A DNA stretch of 64,000 nucleotides from NCBI GenBank assembly GCA_026196955.1, contig JAPHTO010000037.1, positions 1 through 64,000 of the forward strand, read 5' to 3'. The notes beneath the pieces are model-generated. The model did not search any database. It was not told where the DNA came from and was given only the letters and a program-made list of their open reading frames with translations. The position numbers were made by a program, and so were the translations under genes. Numbering within the stretch: the first letter of the stretch is position 1; each line of letters starts with the position of its first letter. The stretch comes from Colwellia sp. Its GTDB lineage: Bacteria > Pseudomonadota > Gammaproteobacteria > Enterobacterales > Alteromonadaceae. Positions 29,032 to 38,572 of this stretch are shown here, one piece after another.

Positions 29032-29121
29032 CGAGCAAACTTAATGAAGCTTCTAACCGTTAACTCTATTTCGCTTCACATTTTAATCAGCTGATATTTG
29101 CCCACTATTTGGGCGTTACAC
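29026..29121 (+). repeat. attC-like site D
   Basis: The left box ACATAAC (29026-29032) includes the acetyltransferase stop codon. The right box is GTTACAC (29115-29121), preceded by GCCCACTATTTGGGC. The core TTTCGCTTCACATTTTA matches site B (TTTCGCTTCATATTTTA) closely. 96 bp. Confidence 0.65.
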
Positions 29122-29139
29122 GCACAAAAAGGGTTCCTA

Positions 29140-29442
29140 ATGAATTTAAAACTTAAGTTAATATTCTCAGCAATAGCTCTTATTTTGACAAATGGCTGTA
29201 CCTCTTATAGTGCAGAAGATTATGGAGATCCTGATGTCAGTAAAAAGGAATCTTCATGTATAAATATGGAGCCAGCTCAAGAGATGAAATGTAAAGAAAG
29301 AGAGCAAAGCTTATTAATCGGCTTAGGTGCTGACAAAGATTGTAATCACCCATATGATTATGAAAGAAACAGATGTAAAAGTGCGCAAGCAAAGCAAAAA
29401 AAGGCGCTTGACGACTCACTTAAAAAGCATACGGATAAATAG
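29140..29442 (+). CDS. Small lipoprotein, function unknown (cassette 5)
   Basis: The track start at 29098 is a TTG inside the attC-like repeat. The ATG at 29140 gives 100 aa beginning MNLKLKLIFSAIALILTNGCTSY. That is a lipoprotein signal with lipobox LTNGC. The mature part is short, polar and Cys-containing (SSCINMEPAQEMKCKERE, DKDCNHPYDYERNRCK), with a Lys-rich tail. No family is recognised. It is likely periplasmic or outer-membrane anchored. Confidence 0.75.
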   Translation: MNLKLKLIFSAIALILTNGCTSYSAEDYGDPDVSKKESSCINMEPAQEMKCKEREQSLLIGLGADKDCNHPYDYERNRCKSAQAKQKKALDDSLKKHTDK

Positions 29443-29688
29443 TAGGTGCAGTATGCTTTTTCTTAATAAATTAGCCAATAAGGCGCTCACTTGAGTTTTG
29501 GTTTTGGAGTTCTATAATTTGTTTGTCCTTTGATATTGTTCATTTAATAGGATTAAAACAACAATGCGCAAATTTATAAGCAAAGTGCATTTTACCCCGC
29601 ATTTTTATTAAATGGCATTTTGGTGTAGTGTATTAATAGCAAATATTTAATGGGTATAGATTTTTATCAATAACATGGAGAGTCCTAA

Positions 29689-30027
29689 ATGGATTATTTT
29701 ATAGGTGCATTAAAAAAATATGCGGATTTCAATGGAAGAGCACGCAGAAAAGAATATTGGATGTTCGTCCTTATTTATATGATTATCAACTTTATTTTAG
29801 CTTTACTTGGTATGGATATAATTTCAATAGTTATAGGTCTTGCTCTTTTAATTCCAAGTATCAGCATTGGTACTAGAAGGTTACATGATACAGGCCGTTC
29901 TGGATGGTGGCAGTTAATCTACTTTGTACCACTTATCGGTTTAATCGTAATGCTTGTTTTCTTAGTTCAAGATAGTCATGACGATAACGACTATGGTGTA
30001 AACCCTAAATCTACTGCGTCAGCATAA
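29689..30027 (+). CDS. DUF805 family membrane protein
   Basis: 112 aa with the DUF805 layout: KKYADFNGRARRKEYWMFVL, two to three hydrophobic segments and RRLHDTGRSGWWQLI before the last segment, then DSHDDNDYGVNPK. The family is of unknown function and sits in the inner membrane. GGAG lies just before the ATG. The 246 bp between the lipoprotein and this gene contain an attC-like 3' remnant (AGCCAATAAGGCGCTCAC, near 29474) but no clean site. The end of the gene is followed by the contracted inverted repeat. Confidence 0.9.
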   Translation: MDYFIGALKKYADFNGRARRKEYWMFVLIYMIINFILALLGMDIISIVIGLALLIPSISIGTRRLHDTGRSGWWQLIYFVPLIGLIVMLVFLVQDSHDDNDYGVNPKSTASA

Positions 30028-30048
30028 AGCCTAAAAAAATGTTTAAAG

Positions 30049-30085
30049 AACACATAACAAGCTAATTTTTAGGGGGTTATGTGTT
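30049..30085. repeat. Contracted attC-like inverted repeat
   Basis: A perfect 10-bp inverted repeat AACACATAAC / GTTATGTGTT around a 17-base interior (AAGCTAATTTTTAGGGG). It contains ACATAAC and GTTATGT, the left and right simple-site boxes of Vibrio-type attC. It lacks the central 50-60 bp of the other sites, as if internally deleted. No T-run follows, so it is not a typical terminator. Confidence 0.6.
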
Positions 30086-30105
30086 TCTCTAAATTGGAGT
30101 TTTTA

Positions 30106-30354
30106 ATGCTAGAATTAAGACCAAATTGCGAGTGTTGTGATAAGGATTTACCACCAGAATCGACGGAAGCTCATATCTGCACATTTGAATGCACTTTTTG
30201 CACAAGTTGTGTTGAAGGGGTTTTAAATAACCAATGCCCTAATTGTGGTGGTAACTTTGTTAGTCGGCCAATTAGACCTAGTGCTGCATTAAAAAAGCAT
30301 CCAGCATCAACTAAACGTATATTAAAAGAACAGGGTTGTTCGCCAACACCATAA
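30106..30354 (+). CDS. DUF1272 zinc-ribbon-like protein
   Basis: GGAG lies 6 bases before the ATG at 30106 (82 aa); the earlier track start at 30079 falls within the inverted repeat. MLELRPNCECCDKDLPPES begins the DUF1272 family. Cys pairs C-x2-C, C-x2-C and C-x2-C (CECC, CTFCTSC, CPNC) suggest zinc binding. The function is unknown. The sequence TFECTFCTSC has the usual family form. Confidence 0.88.
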   Translation: MLELRPNCECCDKDLPPESTEAHICTFECTFCTSCVEGVLNNQCPNCGGNFVSRPIRPSAALKKHPASTKRILKEQGCSPTP

Positions 30355-30456
30355 TAAAAATATTGTTTTGCTTAAAGCGTATTTCAACATTTAAATAGTC
30401 TTATATTTCATGCCATACTCACTTAAACAGATTATTACTTTTAAATGGGAGATTAC

Positions 30457-30798
30457 ATGAGATACGTCTTCAACCTAGTGCTCATAATAGTTGTATTACT
30501 CAGTGCAATGGCAGGAGTTGCCAAAGTAATGCATACCCCACAAGAAGTAGAATTTCTTCAAAGCTTTGGGTTAAATAATACACATATTAGTATTTTTGGA
30601 GCTGTTCAAATTTTAGGGGCTGCATTGCTTTCTTATAAAAAAATGCGATTATACGGTGCTGTATTAGTGGTTGTAGGGTTCTTTATTTCTGCAGTCTTAA
30701 TTTTTGTTAGTGGTAACACTGGTTTTGCGCTTATTTCGTTACTGCCTGTTGTGTTAACTACTGTTATTATTCAAAAAACGGTTAAATTAAAAAAATAA
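30457..30798 (+). CDS. DoxX-like small membrane protein
   Basis: GGGAG lies 5 bases before the ATG at 30457 (113 aa); the track start at 30445 is four codons earlier. Four hydrophobic segments are seen (LVLIIVVLLSAMAG, ISIFGAVQILGAALL, LYGAVLVVVGFFISAVLI, FALISLLPVVLTTVII). AGVAKVMHTPQEVEFLQSFGL is the DoxX-like family opening. The role is unknown. Confidence 0.75.
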   Translation: MRYVFNLVLIIVVLLSAMAGVAKVMHTPQEVEFLQSFGLNNTHISIFGAVQILGAALLSYKKMRLYGAVLVVVGFFISAVLIFVSGNTGFALISLLPVVLTTVIIQKTVKLKK

Positions 30799-30804
30799 AA
30801 TAAT

Positions 30805-30873
30805 TAAAGCGGTACAGATAAACGTCACCCTTTCTATTTTACTTCACATTTACTCAATAAAAAGGCGCACTCT
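30805..30873 (+). repeat. Degenerate attC-like segment E
   Basis: CTATTTTACTTCACATTTACTCA in this stretch parallels CTATTTCGCTTCACATTTTAATCA of site D. It ends in AAAAAGGCGCAC, just before the next ORF. No good left/right box pair is seen, so this is a weak call based on resemblance and position. Confidence 0.35.
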
Positions 30874-31223
30874 TGTATTTATATTTGGGCTATCTTCTCG
30901 TTCAATTTTATCCGTTAATAGTAAAGTTATTTGAAACCAATATTTCAGCTTCATCAATATTGTTTTCAGTTATTGTTGTTTTTATTTGGTCACTTATTCC
31001 TTTTATTGGCTTCGGGTTAGCTAAGTTGCTTAATGCGAACGGTAAGGCGAGTAAACATTTTCTATTTATCTTTGGGTTTGGTATTGGATTAATCGAAAAT
31101 GGTTTGTATTTTTTTGATCTATTAGCTAAAAATCAAAGCTACATTGGTACTTTTATCATTTTCTGTTTATTTTTTATTACCGCTTTTATCACACTAAATA
31201 AAACAGAATTGAGTACTCATTGA
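30873..31223 (+). CDS. Hypothetical four-segment membrane protein
   Basis: 116 aa, TTG start at 30873 and no strong ribosome site. About four hydrophobic segments are seen (LYLGYLLVQFYPLIV, ILFSVIVVFIWSLIPF, FLFIFGFGIGLIENGLYF, IGTFIIFCLFFITAFI). No family is recognised. It is the last gene before mioC and could be the final cassette of the island. Confidence 0.6.
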   Translation: MYLYLGYLLVQFYPLIVKLFETNISASSILFSVIVVFIWSLIPFIGFGLAKLLNANGKASKHFLFIFGFGIGLIENGLYFFDLLAKNQSYIGTFIIFCLFFITAFITLNKTELSTH

Positions 31224-31354
31224 AATAAAATTACTACCTTTTGTTGAACACCCAGCTAGTATCAACCTTAACCCTGTAGACGGGTCAAGTATGGTTAGAA
31301 TAATTTATCCTATTAGGTATACAATGAGCGCTTTATTCATCCATAGATACTTAT

Positions 31355-31822
31355 ATGAGCTCATTTCAAATTATTGTCGGCAGTATGCTTGGTGCAACAG
31401 AATATGTTGCTGAAGCCTGTGAAGAACAACTTAATACCCAAAATCATCAAGCCATTGTACATTTAAAACCCGATTTTTCATCGATCCTTGCGAGCACTTT
31501 TTCAGCAAAAGATAAAAAAAACAACACATGGTTAATTTGTACCTCTACTCATGGCGCAGGCGACTTTCCTGATAACATTCAAGCATTCGTTGAAGATCTT
31601 AAAAATTGTGAACAAGATCTATCCTCAATTCGTTTTATGATCATCGCTGTTGGAGATTCTAGCTACGATACCTTTTGTAAAGCAGGTATAGATATAAATA
31701 AACTACTAATAACAAAAGGTTGCAGAGAACTACTGACAATTAAAACCCTAGATATGAGTCAAGATATCGATCCAGAAGATCTTGCCCAAGCATGGTTAAG
31801 TGAAAATAGTGATCTTTTATAA
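31355..31822 (+). CDS. mioC: Flavodoxin-like protein MioC
   Basis: FMN-binding flavodoxin-domain protein, in E. coli linked to biotin synthesis and located beside oriC. The 155 aa show SSFQIIVGSMLGATEYVAE (FMN phosphate loop), WLICTSTHGAGDFPDN and IIAVGDSSYDTFCKAG. It is transcribed toward the oriC candidate and mnmG, exactly as in E. coli. Confidence 0.95.
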   Translation: MSSFQIIVGSMLGATEYVAEACEEQLNTQNHQAIVHLKPDFSSILASTFSAKDKKNNTWLICTSTHGAGDFPDNIQAFVEDLKNCEQDLSSIRFMIIAVGDSSYDTFCKAGIDINKLLITKGCRELLTIKTLDMSQDIDPEDLAQAWLSENSDLL

Positions 31823-32249
31823 CCTTCTTACCCATAAGTTATTAACAAATCCTCTGTTAGTAAAACTCATCTGTGGATAGTTTGGTGAGTAAACTATTAA
31901 TTTTCTATTATTATTCAGTTATTAGTTTTAGTAATTAATTTCACTGTGGATAAAACAAGGTTTTGATCAGGGCTTATAAGTGACTTGATCAAACTTTGAT
32001 CACAACTTTATCATTTGTTTAACCTTATAAAAAATATAATAAAAAAACACTTACTCACAGCAAATGGCTTCCTTAATAAGTAATAGTAATAAGATCTTTA
32101 TAAAGATCTTTTTATATATTAGAGAGATCGCGCTTAGATCTTTTTACTCATTTGATCGTTTCCCTATTGATAAAAAAGCGCTAAAATACGTCTCCTTATT
32201 TTCGTAAAGCAGTTTGCTTTAACTATTCTTTTTCAAAGGTTATAAATTT
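31823..32249. other. oriC: oriC candidate (mioC-mnmG intergenic)
   Basis: 427 bp without a gene. A consensus DnaA box on the minus strand (TGTGGATAA, 31945-31953) and a one-mismatch box (TGTGGATAG, 31872-31880) are present. Eight GATC sites start at 31965, 31987, 31998, 32093, 32105, 32126, 32137 and 32154. Near mnmG, GATCTTTATAAAG, GATCTTTTTATAT and GATCTTTTTACTC resemble the E. coli 13-mer unwinding repeats, in the same relative position. An AT-rich tract lies at about 32011-32050. The layout matches E. coli oriC between mioC and gidA/mnmG. Confidence 0.85.
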
Positions 32250-34142
32250 ATGTGGTATCAAGAGTCTTATGATGTGATTGTTGTTGGTGGTGGCCATGCA
32301 GGCACCGAGGCAGCGCTTGCTTCAGCACGAATGGGTTGCAAAACTCTTTTGTTGACTCACAACATTGATACGTTAGGGCAAATGTCTTGTAATCCCGCTA
32401 TTGGTGGTATTGGTAAAGGACATCTAGTGAAAGAAATTGATGCTTTAGGTGGTTTAATGGCAACCGCTATTGATCATAGTGCTATTCAATTTAGAACCTT
32501 AAATGCCAGTAAAGGCCCTGCGGTAAGAGCAACCAGAGCCCAAGCAGATCGCGCCTTATATCGCAATTTTGTTCGTCAGTATTTAGAAAACCAAGAAAAT
32601 TTAACCATTTTCCAACAACCTTGTGATGACTTGATCTTAGAAAATGATCGTGTTGTTGGTGTTTCTACCCAAATGGGACTTAAATTTAAAGGCACAACCG
32701 TAGTATTAACCGTAGGAACTTTTCTTGCGGGACAGATACACATTGGGCTAAATAATTATCAAGGTGGTCGTGCTGGTGATCCTGCAAGCGTAAACTTAGC
32801 CGCTAAAATGCGTGATATGCCATTTAGAATGGATCGTTTAAAAACAGGAACCCCACCGCGATTAGATGCAAGATCTATAGATTTTTCAGTGATGGAAGAG
32901 CAGCCGGGTGATACACCCTCCCCTGTGTTTTCTTTTATGGGATCGGTTAAGGATCATCCTAAGCAAATTTCTTGTTATATTACTCACACTAATGAGCAAA
33001 CGCATCAACATATTCGTGATGGTTTAGATAGATCCCCCATGTATACTGGGGTAATTGAAGGAATAGGCCCACGCTATTGCCCGTCTATTGAAGATAAAAT
33101 CACCCGTTTTGCAGATAAAACATCACATCAAATATTTGTTGAGCCTGAAGGGTTAACAACCCATGAAATTTACCCTAATGGTATTTCAACCAGTCTGCCT
33201 TTTGATGTGCAAATGAATTTAGTTCGCTCAATTAAAGGTTTTGAAAACGCATTTATAACCCGACCTGGTTATGCGATCGAATATGATTATTTTGATCCTC
33301 GTGATCTTAAGCAATCACTCGAAAGTAAATTTGTCGATAATCTTTACTTTGCTGGCCAAATTAATGGTACTACAGGTTATGAAGAAGCTGGTGCGCAAGG
33401 ATTAATTGCTGCAACCAATGCCGCTAATCGTGTTAAAGGCCGTGATGAATTTATCTTAGGTCGTGATCAAGCTTATATGGGCGTATTAATTGATGATCTG
33501 GCCACGTTGGGCACAAAAGAGCCCTACCGTATGTTTACCTCACGTGCTGAATATCGCTTATTGTTACGTGAAGATAATGCTGATATCCGCTTAACCGAAA
33601 AAGGTCGTGAAGTGGGTTTGGTTGATGATCTTCGCTGGCAGCGCTTTAATGAAAAAATGGAAAATATTGAGCTTGAACGTCAACGCTTAAAAGAAACTTG
33701 GGTACAAAAAGATCATAGTCAAGTTGAGCAAGTTAATGAACTGCTTAAAAATCCAATGAGTAAAGAAGCTAGCCTTGAAGATCTTATTCGTCGCCCTGAA
33801 GTGCGTTATGAAGATCTCATGAAAATAGAAGGGTTAGGCCCAGCCATTGAGGATTCTCAAGCGGCTGAACAAATAGAAATTCAAACCAAGTATGCTGGTT
33901 ACATTGATAGACAACTTGATGATATTGCCAAGAAAAAGCGCAACGAAGATACCTTAATTCCTGCGGATTTTGATTATCAACAAATATCTGGGCTGTCTAA
34001 TGAAGTGGTTGCCAAGCTAAAAGATGCCCGTCCAGAAACTATTGGTAAAGCATCTCGAATTTCTGGTATTACTCCAGCGGCAATTTCGTTATTATTAGTC
34101 TTCTTGAAGAAGCATGGTTTATTGCGTAAAAAAACAGCGTAG
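32250..34142 (+). CDS. mnmG: tRNA uridine-5-carboxymethylaminomethyl synthesis enzyme MnmG (GidA)
   Basis: FAD-dependent partner of MnmE in tRNA U34 modification. The 630 aa match the family. [21 protein letters not shown] is the FAD dinucleotide fold. [23 protein letters not shown] and [12 protein letters not shown] (with the catalytic-Cys region) are the two PROSITE-type signatures. The C-terminal helical domain binds MnmE. It is transcribed away from oriC with rsmG next (39 bp). Confidence 0.98.
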   Translation: MWYQESYDVIVVGGGHAGTEAALASARMGCKTLLLTHNIDTLGQMSCNPAIGGIGKGHLVKEIDALGGLMATAIDHSAIQFRTLNASKGPAVRATRAQADRALYRNFVRQYLENQENLTIFQQPCDDLILENDRVVGVSTQMGLKFKGTTVVLTVGTFLAGQIHIGLNNYQGGRAGDPASVNLAAKMRDMPFRMDRLKTGTPPRLDARSIDFSVMEEQPGDTPSPVFSFMGSVKDHPKQISCYITHTNEQTHQHIRDGLDRSPMYTGVIEGIGPRYCPSIEDKITRFADKTSHQIFVEPEGLTTHEIYPNGISTSLPFDVQMNLVRSIKGFENAFITRPGYAIEYDYFDPRDLKQSLESKFVDNLYFAGQINGTTGYEEAGAQGLIAATNAANRVKGRDEFILGRDQAYMGVLIDDLATLGTKEPYRMFTSRAEYRLLLREDNADIRLTEKGREVGLVDDLRWQRFNEKMENIELERQRLKETWVQKDHSQVEQVNELLKNPMSKEASLEDLIRRPEVRYEDLMKIEGLGPAIEDSQAAEQIEIQTKYAGYIDRQLDDIAKKKRNEDTLIPADFDYQQISGLSNEVVAKLKDARPETIGKASRISGITPAAISLLLVFLKKHGLLRKKTA

Positions 34143-34181
34143 GCAGGCATCTTAGATTTAAGGCAAAATGAAAGCATTACA

Positions 34182-34811
34182 ATGACGTTAACTTCAACAT
34201 TAGAAAATTTACTCGCTAAAACATCGCTGCAAGTATCTGAAAAACAAATACAACTACTTATTCAATATGTAGAGTTGTTGCATAAATGGAATAAAGCCTA
34301 CAACTTAACGTCGGTGCGTGATCCGCAAGATATGTTAGTAAAGCACATCATGGATAGCCTTATGGTAGGTAGTGTTTTACAGGGTGATAATTTTATTGAT
34401 GTCGGAACGGGCCCTGGTTTACCAGGTATTCCATTGGCTATTTTGTATCCTGAACGAAATTTTGTATTATTAGACAGTTTAGGCAAACGAATTACTTTTC
34501 TAAGACAAGTGGTATTTCAGCTAAAACTAACCAATGTTCAGCCTGTGAAGTCTCGCGTTGAAGAATATCAAGGGGATGTGGCATTTGATGGCGTGTTAAG
34601 TAGAGCCTTTTCATCATTAAATGATATGGTAAGCTGGTGCTCTCACTTAGTTAGTGAAGATCATGGACAATTTTTTGCGTTAAAAGGACAATATCCTGAG
34701 GATGAGTTAGCCAACTTACCCGAAAATATTTGTTTAGTATCAAGTCATGAAATTAAAGTGCCTGAGTTAGTTGGTGAACGTCATGTACTTGTGTTGAAAA
34801 AAGTGAATTAA
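34182..34811 (+). CDS. rsmG: 16S rRNA (guanine527-N7)-methyltransferase
   Basis: SAM-dependent m7G methyltransferase (GidB) for G527 of 16S rRNA. The 209 aa include [21 protein letters not shown], the SAM motif [17 protein letters not shown] and SRAFSSL. In the usual mnmG-rsmG-parA-parB order. Confidence 0.97.
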   Translation: MTLTSTLENLLAKTSLQVSEKQIQLLIQYVELLHKWNKAYNLTSVRDPQDMLVKHIMDSLMVGSVLQGDNFIDVGTGPGLPGIPLAILYPERNFVLLDSLGKRITFLRQVVFQLKLTNVQPVKSRVEEYQGDVAFDGVLSRAFSSLNDMVSWCSHLVSEDHGQFFALKGQYPEDELANLPENICLVSSHEIKVPELVGERHVLVLKKVN

Positions 34812-34948
34812 AAGCGAAAAATCACCTCGCTCTAGGTGAGATAATATTTTGTAAGTCTCTTATACGGGATCTTGTGAATAAATACTGAGCTCCTCAATAA
34901 GCTACCTGAGGATGGCAGGAAATAATATAAATAATAATAGAGGCGCTT

Positions 34949-35770
34949 GTGGGAAAAATAATAGCTGTTGCAAATCAAAAAGGTGGCGTTGGAAAAACAA
35001 CGACAGCCGTCAATTTGGCTGCCTCGTTAGCTGCGACTAAACGTAAAATTTTATTAATTGATCTTGATCCTCAAGGCAATGCCACTATGGCCAGTGGTAT
35101 TGATAAATATGAAGTACCAGCAACTTGTTACGAGTTATTAATTGAAGAAAAACCCGTCGCAGAGGTTGTGCAAACTGAAACCTCAGGTTTATATGACTTA
35201 CTTGCGGCTAATACTGATGTTACGGCTGCAGAAATTAAATTGATGGAAGTTTTTGCGCGCGAGCAACGTTTAAAAACAGCGCTAGCACCCGTTAAAGATT
35301 ACTACGATTTTATCATTATAGACTGCCCGCCTTCACTCAATATGTTAACGGTTAACGCTATGACGGCGGCTGACTCTGTGCTTGTGCCTATGCAGTGTGA
35401 ATATTATGCACTAGAAGGTTTAACGGCCTTAATGGACACTATTTCAAAATTAACATCAGTGGTGAATGGCGATCTTCATATCGAAGGTATTTTACGTACT
35501 ATGTATGATCCGAGAAATCGTTTGGCTAATGATGTCTCTGAGCAATTAAAGCGTCATTTTGGTGATAAAGTTTATCGCAGCGTTATTCCGCGAAATGTAC
35601 GTTTAGCTGAGGCACCTAGTTTTGGCGCTCCTGCCATGTACTATGATAAATCATCTACGGGCGCTAAAGCGTATTTAGCGCTAGCGGGTGAAGTGTTGCG
35701 TAAAAACCCTACCAGCAAAAAAGTGAATAACGAGCAAGACGCTAATCAAAATAAAAGTACTGCACAATAA
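34949..35770 (+). CDS. parA: Chromosome partitioning ATPase ParA (Soj)
   Basis: Deviant Walker A ATPase that moves ParB-parS complexes. 273 aa with a GTG start. IAVANQKGGVGKTTTAVNLAAS carries the two-lysine Walker A. FIIIDCPPSLNMLTVNAM and DSVLVPMQCEYYALEG follow. It is upstream of parB with a 14-bp gap. Its cognate parS sites are visible in recF. Confidence 0.97.
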   Translation: MGKIIAVANQKGGVGKTTTAVNLAASLAATKRKILLIDLDPQGNATMASGIDKYEVPATCYELLIEEKPVAEVVQTETSGLYDLLAANTDVTAAEIKLMEVFAREQRLKTALAPVKDYYDFIIIDCPPSLNMLTVNAMTAADSVLVPMQCEYYALEGLTALMDTISKLTSVVNGDLHIEGILRTMYDPRNRLANDVSEQLKRHFGDKVYRSVIPRNVRLAEAPSFGAPAMYYDKSSTGAKAYLALAGEVLRKNPTSKKVNNEQDANQNKSTAQ

Positions 35771-35784
35771 TTTCAAGGAAACGT

Positions 35785-36681
35785 ATGAGTCCAGCAAAAA
35801 AAAGAGGTTTAGGCAGAGGCCTTGACGCATTACTTACTCCACAAGTTAAAGCTCCTAGTCAAGATACTGAGGGTGAGCCAACAAAACCTAAAGACGGTGA
35901 TTTAAGTAAATTAGCAATTAACTCATTATCACCCGGTAAATACCAACCTCGAAAAGACATGTCTGATGCGGCTCTTGAAGAGTTGTCATTGTCTATTCAA
36001 TCACAAGGTATTATTCAACCTATTGTGGTTAGAGTTATTGGTGAAGATGATGACGGCGAAAGAAGGTATGAAATTATCGCAGGTGAACGTCGTTGGCGTG
36101 CTGCGAAGTTAGCACAATTAACCGAGGTTCCTTGTTTAATTAAAGATGTGCCTGACGAGTCTGCCGTTGCTATTGCCTTGATAGAAAATATTCAGCGTGA
36201 AGATTTAAATGCCATGGAAGAAGCGGTAGCGCTAGAGCGATTACTTACCGAATTTGATTTAACCCATCAAGAAGTTGCTCTTGCGGTCGGAAAATCACGT
36301 ACAACCGTGACTAACCTTTTACGCTTGAATAACTTAAATGAAGAAGTTAAGACCTTTTTAGAAAATGGCGATATTGAAATGGGTCATGCACGTGCTTTAT
36401 TAGCGCTTGCCGACGGTTTACAAGCAGATGCTGCTAGAACCGTGGCTGCTAAAGAGTTGACGGTAAGAGAGACAGAATCACTCATTAAAAAGATACAAAA
36501 CCCGAGCGAAGAAAAGCCCCTAAAAGAAAAAGATCAAACAAGCGTTACTATAGAATCTGATTTAAGCGACAAGCTAGGATTGAAAGTTGCCGTTAATCAT
36601 AATAAAAAAGGCAAAGGTAAGTTGGTCATCTCCTATGCCAATTTAGCTGAGCTTAACGAGTTTATTGCTAAAATAAAATAA
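35785..36681 (+). CDS. parB: Chromosome partitioning protein ParB (Spo0J)
   Basis: CTPase clamp protein that loads at parS. The N-terminal KKRGLGRGLDALL motif recruits ParA. The ParB/Srx domain shows GKYQPRKDM and the arginine-rich GERRWRAAKLA. Next come ENIQREDLNAMEEA and a helix-turn-helix (THQEVALAVGKSRTTVTNLLRL). The C-terminal dimerisation domain follows. 298 aa, normal length. Confidence 0.97.
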   Translation: MSPAKKRGLGRGLDALLTPQVKAPSQDTEGEPTKPKDGDLSKLAINSLSPGKYQPRKDMSDAALEELSLSIQSQGIIQPIVVRVIGEDDDGERRYEIIAGERRWRAAKLAQLTEVPCLIKDVPDESAVAIALIENIQREDLNAMEEAVALERLLTEFDLTHQEVALAVGKSRTTVTNLLRLNNLNEEVKTFLENGDIEMGHARALLALADGLQADAARTVAAKELTVRETESLIKKIQNPSEEKPLKEKDQTSVTIESDLSDKLGLKVAVNHNKKGKGKLVISYANLAELNEFIAKIK

Positions 36682-36705
36682 TGACTTGTGACATTTTTGC
36701 ACGGT

Positions 36706-36742
36706 TTATCTCTTATTAACTCCTCTGAGTTGTAAGAGATAA
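36706..36742 (+). terminator. Hairpin after parB
   Basis: TTATCTCTTA pairs perfectly with TAAGAGATAA, and inside it AACTC pairs with GAGTT across a 4-base loop with a small bulge. A T-run appears 11 bases further on. It probably ends the parAB transcript. Confidence 0.6.
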
Positions 36743-36850
36743 TTGCCTTGTGATTTTTTACCTTCCCCAAAAGTTCTACTCCTTTAGTCGCATTTACCAA
36801 AAAAATATTAATTATTCGCACAAATAAAGGGCGTTCGTTGCCCTAATTTC

Positions 36851-36878
36851 TTGCAAAAAAAGCCAAAATGAGTATACT
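36851..36878 (+). promoter_or_regulatory. Probable promoter of the atp operon
   Basis: TTGCAA (-35, four of six) and TATACT (-10, five of six) with a 16-base spacer, about 100 bp before atpI. No other convincing promoter is seen in the parB-atpI gap. Confidence 0.45.
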
Positions 36879-36977
36879 TGCGCAAACTTTTTATCATTAA
36901 AGTTTTTACTTTAAAAAAGTATACAAGCTACGAGTTTATTCGTATTGCTTTATTTATAACTTTAGATAGAAATAAAG

Positions 36978-37358
36978 ATGACAAATAAATTAACTATTGC
37001 TGGTCGAAAGCTAGCATGGCGACAAAATATTTTATCTATTGTTGTGGTTTTATTTTGTTCATTAGTAACTTATTTTATTTGGGGATTAGCTCATGCTCAG
37101 TCAACGTTAGTTGCGGGTGTGGTTACTATAATTCCCAATATTGTTTTTGCGCATAAGGCATTTAAATATGCTGGTGCTAAGTCGTCAAAATTAGTGGTTG
37201 ACTCTTTTTTTAGCGGCGTAAAATTAAAAATGGTATTAACGGCTTTATTATTTGCACTCGCCTTTAAATTTTTAGTGCTACTGCCAATACCTTTTTTTAG
37301 TATGTTTTGTTTAGTAATGGTACTGCCGCTACTAAGACCGTTTATTTGGAAACATTAA
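36978..37358 (+). CDS. atpI: ATP synthase assembly protein I
   Basis: 126 aa small membrane protein with four hydrophobic segments (ILSIVVVLFCSLVTYFIWG, TLVAGVVTIIPNIVFAHKAF, MVLTALLFALAFKFLVLL, FFSMFCLVMVLPLLRPF). First gene of the atp operon, as in E. coli. The family aids c-ring assembly and is poorly conserved, so the call rests on topology and position. Confidence 0.9.
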   Translation: MTNKLTIAGRKLAWRQNILSIVVVLFCSLVTYFIWGLAHAQSTLVAGVVTIIPNIVFAHKAFKYAGAKSSKLVVDSFFSGVKLKMVLTALLFALAFKFLVLLPIPFFSMFCLVMVLPLLRPFIWKH

Positions 37359-37399
37359 CCTAAACGTAATGACCAAAAACGAAAAAATTTATATTTTAA

Positions 37400-38209
<810 letters not shown>

Positions 38210-38292
38210 TCTTTAGCGCTATAACCAGCGCTGAAAATAGGGCAGGAAGCCCAAAAAAATTATTTTTTAACTTTAAACTTTACTTTAAATAA

Positions 38293-38529
<237 letters not shown>

Positions 38530-38572
38530 GAAACCATTTTTTTTTAACGAACATTGTTAGGAGGTACGCACA

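Larger units (their letters stand above)
26631..30873 (+). mobile_element. Integron-like gene cassette array without integrase (CALIN-like)
   Basis: Small, unrelated, same-strand genes, the first four of which are separated by attC-like imperfect inverted repeats (27320-27428, 27934-28024, 28429-28527, 29026-29121). A contracted copy lies at 30049-30085 and a weak one at about 30805-30873. A GTTAGTT box before the first gene (26631-26637) repeats the R' box of the second site. At three of the four main sites the stop codon lies within or just beside a left box ending in AAC, as in integron cassettes; at the 27934-28024 site no clean left box is seen. No intI is present in the window. The right-hand part (after 29121) is less certain because its sites are degenerate. 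Confidence 0.65.

Noticed and set aside
31262-31280. ACCCTGTAGACGGGT as an attC right arm before mioC
   Set aside because: Only a 4-bp stem and no paired left half; too weak to call as a site.
26500-31300. CRISPR array or tRNA/prophage integration site
   Set aside because: The repeats are long, imperfect and separated by whole genes; no short direct repeats, cas genes, tRNA or phage integrase are visible.
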